Source: CAVQKZ01 sp963837325
Lineage (GTDB): Bacteria; Actinomycetota; Actinomycetes; Mycobacteriales; Jatrophihabitantaceae
Reading direction: 5' to 3'
Assembly: GCA_963837325.1 (NCBI GenBank)
Contig: CAWIMV010000001.1
Coordinates: 682,001 to 746,000 of the forward strand
DNA: 64,000 nucleotides
The notes beneath the pieces are model-generated. The model ran no database searches. It was not told the DNA's origin and worked only from the letters and a program-made list of their open reading frames with translations. Below, one piece after another: positions 60,570 to 64,000 of the stretch (position 1 is the first letter of the stretch; every line of letters starts with the position of its first letter). The position numbers were made by a program, and so were the translations under genes.

Positions 60570-62012
60570 ATGTCGTCGCCGACCGGTGAGCGGCTCAACG
60601 CCCTGGACGAACTCGATAGCAACGTGCCGACGCGGTTCTACTGGTCGCTGACCTTGTTGGCCACACTGGGCGGCTTCCTCTTCGGCTACGACACGTCCAA
60701 CATCGGCGCGGCCCTGAACTTCATCCCCTATGACCTCAACAGCTTCGGCACCGGTTACCTCGTCGCCGGCGCTTCGCTCGGCGCAGCAGCCGGGGCGCTG
60801 CTCGCCGGCCCGCTCACCGACCGACTCGGCCGCAAGTCCTTGCTCATCGCCGACGCCTTGATCTACGCGGTCGGTGCGCTGTTGTCGGCGTTCACCTGGC
60901 ACGTGGCTGTGCTCTTCACCGCCCGCACTCTGATCGGCCTGGCGATCGGCGCCGACTCGGCCATCGCCACCGCCTACATCGCCGAGTACGCCCCACGTAA
61001 CCGGCGAGGCTCGCTGAGCATGTTGCAACAATGGATGATCACGGTCGGCATCCTCGCCTCATACCTCGTGGCCCTGGTCATCCTGAAACTCTGGCCCGGC
61101 AGTTCCGACGTCGACTGGCGCTGGTTCTTCGGACTCGGTGCGGTGCCGGCGCTAATTGGGCTGGCCATGCGCTTCCAGATGCCGGAGTCGCCGCGGTGGT
61201 TGATCCGAAAGGGCCGCTACGAGGACGCGTTGCACACGTTCCAGACGCTGGGCGTGCAGGTGAGCCTCGAGGACATCGAACACACGGCCCACGAACTCGA
61301 GCAGGACGATGCCCGGGCCGAACGGGAGCAGTCGCGCGGCTGGACGAAGGGCGTGCGCCGGGCGCTGTTCGTCGTCTGCGGCTTCTTCGTGTTCCAGCAG
61401 ATCACCGGCATCAACGTGCCGCTGTACTACGGGCCTCAGCTGCTCGCCAAGTACTTCCAGAACGGTGAGTCAACGGTTGCGTCCACCACCGCCGGCGTGG
61501 CGGTCACGTCGATCATGACAGCTGTCAACGTCATCGCCACCTACTTCGCATTCCGCTACATCGATCGCATCGGCCGGCGCAAACTCGCCATTGGCGGTTT
61601 CGCCGGCATGGCCGTCATGGCCGTCGTCGCTGCATTCGGCCTGGGCGTGCTGTCCGGGACGCCGCGAATCGTCGTGGGCATGATCGGGCTGAGCCTGTTC
61701 ATCGCGTCGTTCGCCATCGGCGTCGGCGGGACCGGATGGCTGATCCAGGGCGAGATGTTCCCGACCGCGGTCCGCGGGCAGGCTGCCTCTATCGCGGCCA
61801 CCGTCGACTGGCTGGCGAACTACGCCCTCATCGAGGGGTTCCCGGCCTCGCAGCGGGCGATCGGCATCAGCTGGGTCTTGGTCTGCTTCGCCGGATTGTG
61901 CGTGCTCGCCATTGCGTTCGTCGGCCGCTTCCTACCGGAAACCAAGAACTTGTCGGTCGAGGAGATCACCGCGGTGTTCGAGAAAGAGGCAGCCGGCACA
62001 CCGGCCGGTTGA
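60570..62012 (+). CDS. MFS sugar porter (SP family), probable pentose/hexose:H+ symporter
   Basis: 480 residues, 12 membrane segments. Sugar-porter signatures: LTDRLGRKSLLIAD, IAEYAPRNRRGSLSMLQQWM (PESPRW-linked loop is present as PESPRWLIRKGRYEDAL), FQQITGINVPLYYGP and the C-terminal FLPETKNLSVEE. The ATG at 60570 has GAGG just upstream; a GTG at 60561 is an alternative. Near the ara genes, so an arabinose/xylose symporter is plausible. Has its own control gap with an inverted repeat rather than the ara operator. Confidence 0.92.
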   Translation: MSSPTGERLNALDELDSNVPTRFYWSLTLLATLGGFLFGYDTSNIGAALNFIPYDLNSFGTGYLVAGASLGAAAGALLAGPLTDRLGRKSLLIADALIYAVGALLSAFTWHVAVLFTARTLIGLAIGADSAIATAYIAEYAPRNRRGSLSMLQQWMITVGILASYLVALVILKLWPGSSDVDWRWFFGLGAVPALIGLAMRFQMPESPRWLIRKGRYEDALHTFQTLGVQVSLEDIEHTAHELEQDDARAEREQSRGWTKGVRRALFVVCGFFVFQQITGINVPLYYGPQLLAKYFQNGESTVASTTAGVAVTSIMTAVNVIATYFAFRYIDRIGRRKLAIGGFAGMAVMAVVAAFGLGVLSGTPRIVVGMIGLSLFIASFAIGVGGTGWLIQGEMFPTAVRGQAASIAATVDWLANYALIEGFPASQRAIGISWVLVCFAGLCVLAIAFVGRFLPETKNLSVEEITAVFEKEAAGTPAG

Positions 62013-62147
62013 CCCGGCGTCGCCCGCGATCGACATTCACAGCCCGCTTTCAGCTCACTCGCAGCGCCGATCCACCTTCATGCCGTCTGCTGCCTACCAG
62101 CGCGAGCCGGCCCACCCGGGCGGAGCCGCGATGGCTTAGGGAGTGCG

Positions 62148-63380
62148 ATGAAGGTCGTTGTATCGCGGGTCAAGGCCCATCCGTGGATTGCCTCGACCCT
62201 CGCCCTCGTCGTGCTGTGCGCCGGCGGGCTCGGCACCTACTTCGCGACGAAGGACGACAAAGCGGCCGCGAGCACGGCCAGCACGAGCGTGGAAGCGGTC
62301 AGCACCGGCACGCTCAAGCAGAGCGTCTCAGCCACCGGCACCCTCGCCCCACTGCATGACGAGCAGCTGAACTTCGCGGTGGCCGGACGGGTCACTTCGG
62401 TCGCGGTACAAGCCGGCCAGCACGTCAAGAAGGGGCAGGCGCTCGCCCGGATCGACTCGGCCGCGTTGGCGGCCGACGTGGCCCAAGCCCGGGCGACGGT
62501 GGCCGATGCGCAGGCGCAGGTCGACGACGACGCCAGCAACGACGCAAGCGACACCCAGGTCGCCGCCGACAACGCCGCGCTGACCGCCGCGCAAAACCAA
62601 CTCGCGTCGGCCACCAACCAGCTGGATGAGGCGACCCTGACCGCACCCATCGCCGGCGTGGTGGCTGCGCTCAATTTGACGGCCGGGCAGTCGGTGGCCG
62701 GCAGCGGCTCCACCGGAAATGGTGGGGCGAACTCCGACAGCAGCTCATCCGCATCCGACAGCAATTCCTCAGCGGCGTCGAGCGCCCAGGTCGAGATCAT
62801 CAGCACTGATTCGTGGCTGGTCAACGCGACCGTCGACGCGACGTCAGTGGGTCTGATCAAGACCGGCAACCAGGCCCAGCTGACGGCCGACGGTGCGTCG
62901 GACACCGTCTACGGGACGATCAGCTCGGTCGGGCTGATTGCGTCGTCCGCATCGGGGACCGCGGCGTTTCCGGTGGTGGTCAAGGTGACCGGGCACCCCG
63001 ACGACCTCCATGACGGCGCGAGTGTCACCGCCGCATTGATCTACCGGCAGGTCAACGGCGTGATCATTGCCAGGACGGCGCTGCATCGCACCTCGTCCGG
63101 CGCGACCTACGTCGAGCAGAAGAAGAACGGCAAGACGGTCCACACGCCGGTGCAGGTGGGCATCCAATCGGGCGGTCAGGTGCAGATCCGCTCCGGCCTG
63201 GCCGCCGGCGACAAGATCGTGGTGCCCGAGATCCAGTTGCCCGGCGGCTCGGGCGGGAAGAGCGGCAACGGCAGGCTGCGCGGGAATTTCCCGAGCGGAG
63301 TCGTCCAGCTTCCGGGTGGCGGGAAGTTCCCGCCCGGCGGGCAGGGCGGCAAGCTCCCGGTCGGAGGCAACGGTGGCTAG
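62148..63380 (+). CDS. HlyD/MacA-type membrane-fusion protein of an efflux transporter
   Basis: 410 residues. One N-terminal membrane anchor (~12-30), lipoyl/barrel-sandwich halves around residues 60-110 and 165-190 (GRVTSVAVQAGQHVKKGQAL, LTAPIAGVVAALNLTAGQSV) linked by a helical hairpin, a Ser/Asn-rich low-complexity stretch (~185-215), then the beta-barrel and a Gly/Lys-rich C-tail. Couples the following MacB-type ATPase/permease to export. ATG at 62148, 135 bp after the porter. Its stop overlaps the ATPase start by 8 bp. Confidence 0.87.
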   Translation: MKVVVSRVKAHPWIASTLALVVLCAGGLGTYFATKDDKAAASTASTSVEAVSTGTLKQSVSATGTLAPLHDEQLNFAVAGRVTSVAVQAGQHVKKGQALARIDSAALAADVAQARATVADAQAQVDDDASNDASDTQVAADNAALTAAQNQLASATNQLDEATLTAPIAGVVAALNLTAGQSVAGSGSTGNGGANSDSSSSASDSNSSAASSAQVEIISTDSWLVNATVDATSVGLIKTGNQAQLTADGASDTVYGTISSVGLIASSASGTAAFPVVVKVTGHPDDLHDGASVTAALIYRQVNGVIIARTALHRTSSGATYVEQKKNGKTVHTPVQVGIQSGGQVQIRSGLAAGDKIVVPEIQLPGGSGGKSGNGRLRGNFPSGVVQLPGGGKFPPGGQGGKLPVGGNGG

Positions 63381-64000
63381 CGCGAGCGTTGCTGCGCCAG
63401 CCGCTGCGCGCCCCGGCGGCGCCCACGAGCAGGTGCTCGAACTCGACGACGTGAGCAAGGTCTACCGAAGCGGGCCGATCGAGGTCGAGGCGCTGAGTGC
63501 GGTGTCGCTGTCCATCCGGCACGGCGAGTACGTCGCGATCATGGGACCATCCGGCTCCGGCAAGTCGACGTTGATGCACATTCTCGGCTGCCTGGACGTG
63601 GTCTCGTCGGGCCGTTACCTGCTGGCCGGCGAGGACGTCAGCGCGATGGACGAGATCGAACTGGCGGAGGTGCGCAACCGCCGCATCGGCTTCGTCTTCC
63701 AGCATTTCAACCTGCTCCCGTCGATGACCGCCCTGCGCAACGTCGAATTGCCGCTCGCGTACGCCGGGATGGCGCGCGCCGCCCGCCGAGAGCGAGCGCA
63801 GGCCGCGCTGGAACGGGTCGGGCTGGCCGACCGGATGGAGCACCGGCCGGGCGAGCTGTCGGGTGGTCAGCAACAGCGGGTCGCGGTGGCCCGGGCGCTG
63901 GTGGGTGACCCGGCCGTGCTCCTCGCCGACGAACCGACCGGCAACCTGGACTCGGTGGCCACCGCCGACGTGCTGCAACTGTTCGACGAGTTGAGCCGGC
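63373..64000 (+). CDS. ABC transporter ATP-binding protein, MacB/LolD type (3' end outside the window)
   Basis: At least 209 residues; cut by the window edge. Walker A at residues 57-65 (GPSGSGKST), Q-loop FVFQHFNLLPSMTA, signature LSGGQQQRVAVARAL and Walker B VLLADEPTGNLDS, the hallmark order of LolD/MacB ATPases. GTG start overlapping the membrane-fusion gene by 8 bp. A MacB-like permease is expected just beyond the window. Likely energises efflux of a peptide or drug. Confidence 0.93.
   Translation, partial: MASASVAAPAAARPGGAHEQVLELDDVSKVYRSGPIEVEALSAVSLSIRHGEYVAIMGPSGSGKSTLMHILGCLDVVSSGRYLLAGEDVSAMDEIELAEVRNRRIGFVFQHFNLLPSMTALRNVELPLAYAGMARAARRERAQAALERVGLADRMEHRPGELSGGQQQRVAVARALVGDPAVLLADEPTGNLDSVATADVLQLFDELSR

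Overview
The window is high-GC actinobacterial chromosome. GC-rich third codon positions, GTG starts, ATGA/GTGA-coupled operons and the ppdK - dgt - dnaG order all point to an Actinomycetes chromosome. The genus is not determinable by eye; something near Jatrophihabitans, Nakamurella or the Frankiales is a guess. Both ends cut genes: pyruvate phosphate dikinase on the left and an ABC-transporter ATPase on the right.

Region 1 (1-7.6 kb) is core genome: ppdK, a YbjN-like protein, dGTPase, a small VOC protein, DNA primase, two small conserved proteins and tRNA-Asn(GTT). Region 2 (7.8-17.9 kb) is a mosaic of small accessory genes: an AHL-lactonase-like metallo-beta-lactamase, SnoaL-like proteins, a damaged DUF6817-VOC gene, a CGNR regulator, a two-component system, two small membrane proteins, RNase HI, a GNAT acetyltransferase, an F420-type reductase, RidA and an HxlR/VOC pair.

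Region 3 (18.0-24.05 kb, minus strand) is a LacI-led operon with an ABC sugar importer and a cytoplasmic GH51 alpha-L-arabinofuranosidase, behind a pair of tandem palindromic operators. Region 4 (24.2-42.3 kb) holds a second large NarL-type two-component system, a broken IS256-family element that truncates a membrane protein gene, a diguanylate cyclase, secreted enzymes (SGNH hydrolase, sulfite-oxidase-like molybdoenzyme, purple acid phosphatase), a methyltransferase, and a TetR / CPT-like phosphotransferase unit divergent from an MFS exporter.

Region 5 (42.3-60.1 kb) is a sugar-catabolism island. It carries a 2-keto-3-deoxy-sugar set (aldolase, PfkB kinase, SMP-30 lactonase); a LacI-controlled GH127 beta-L-arabinofuranosidase with a second ABC importer and an NAD-dependent oxidoreductase; and araA, a sodium/solute symporter with a small membrane partner, a third LacI regulator, and araB-araD. 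With region 3 this gives a complete path from arabinose-containing oligosaccharides to D-xylulose 5-phosphate. Neither ABC importer has its own ATPase. A palindromic operator recurs at araA, the symporter and araB; at araA and the symporter it lies over apparently identical promoters (TTGACA, 17 bp, AACAAT).

Region 6 (60.1-64 kb) holds a small hypothetical gene, an MFS sugar porter and the start of a HlyD/MacB-type efflux operon. Non-coding structure is notable: a palindromic repeat family (TTTTCCCCGCTGGTG) fills two convergent gene junctions, one of them also carrying a degenerate ~310-bp segmental duplication and an 11-unit GC-only tandem repeat. A separate 27-bp-stem hairpin follows ppdK.
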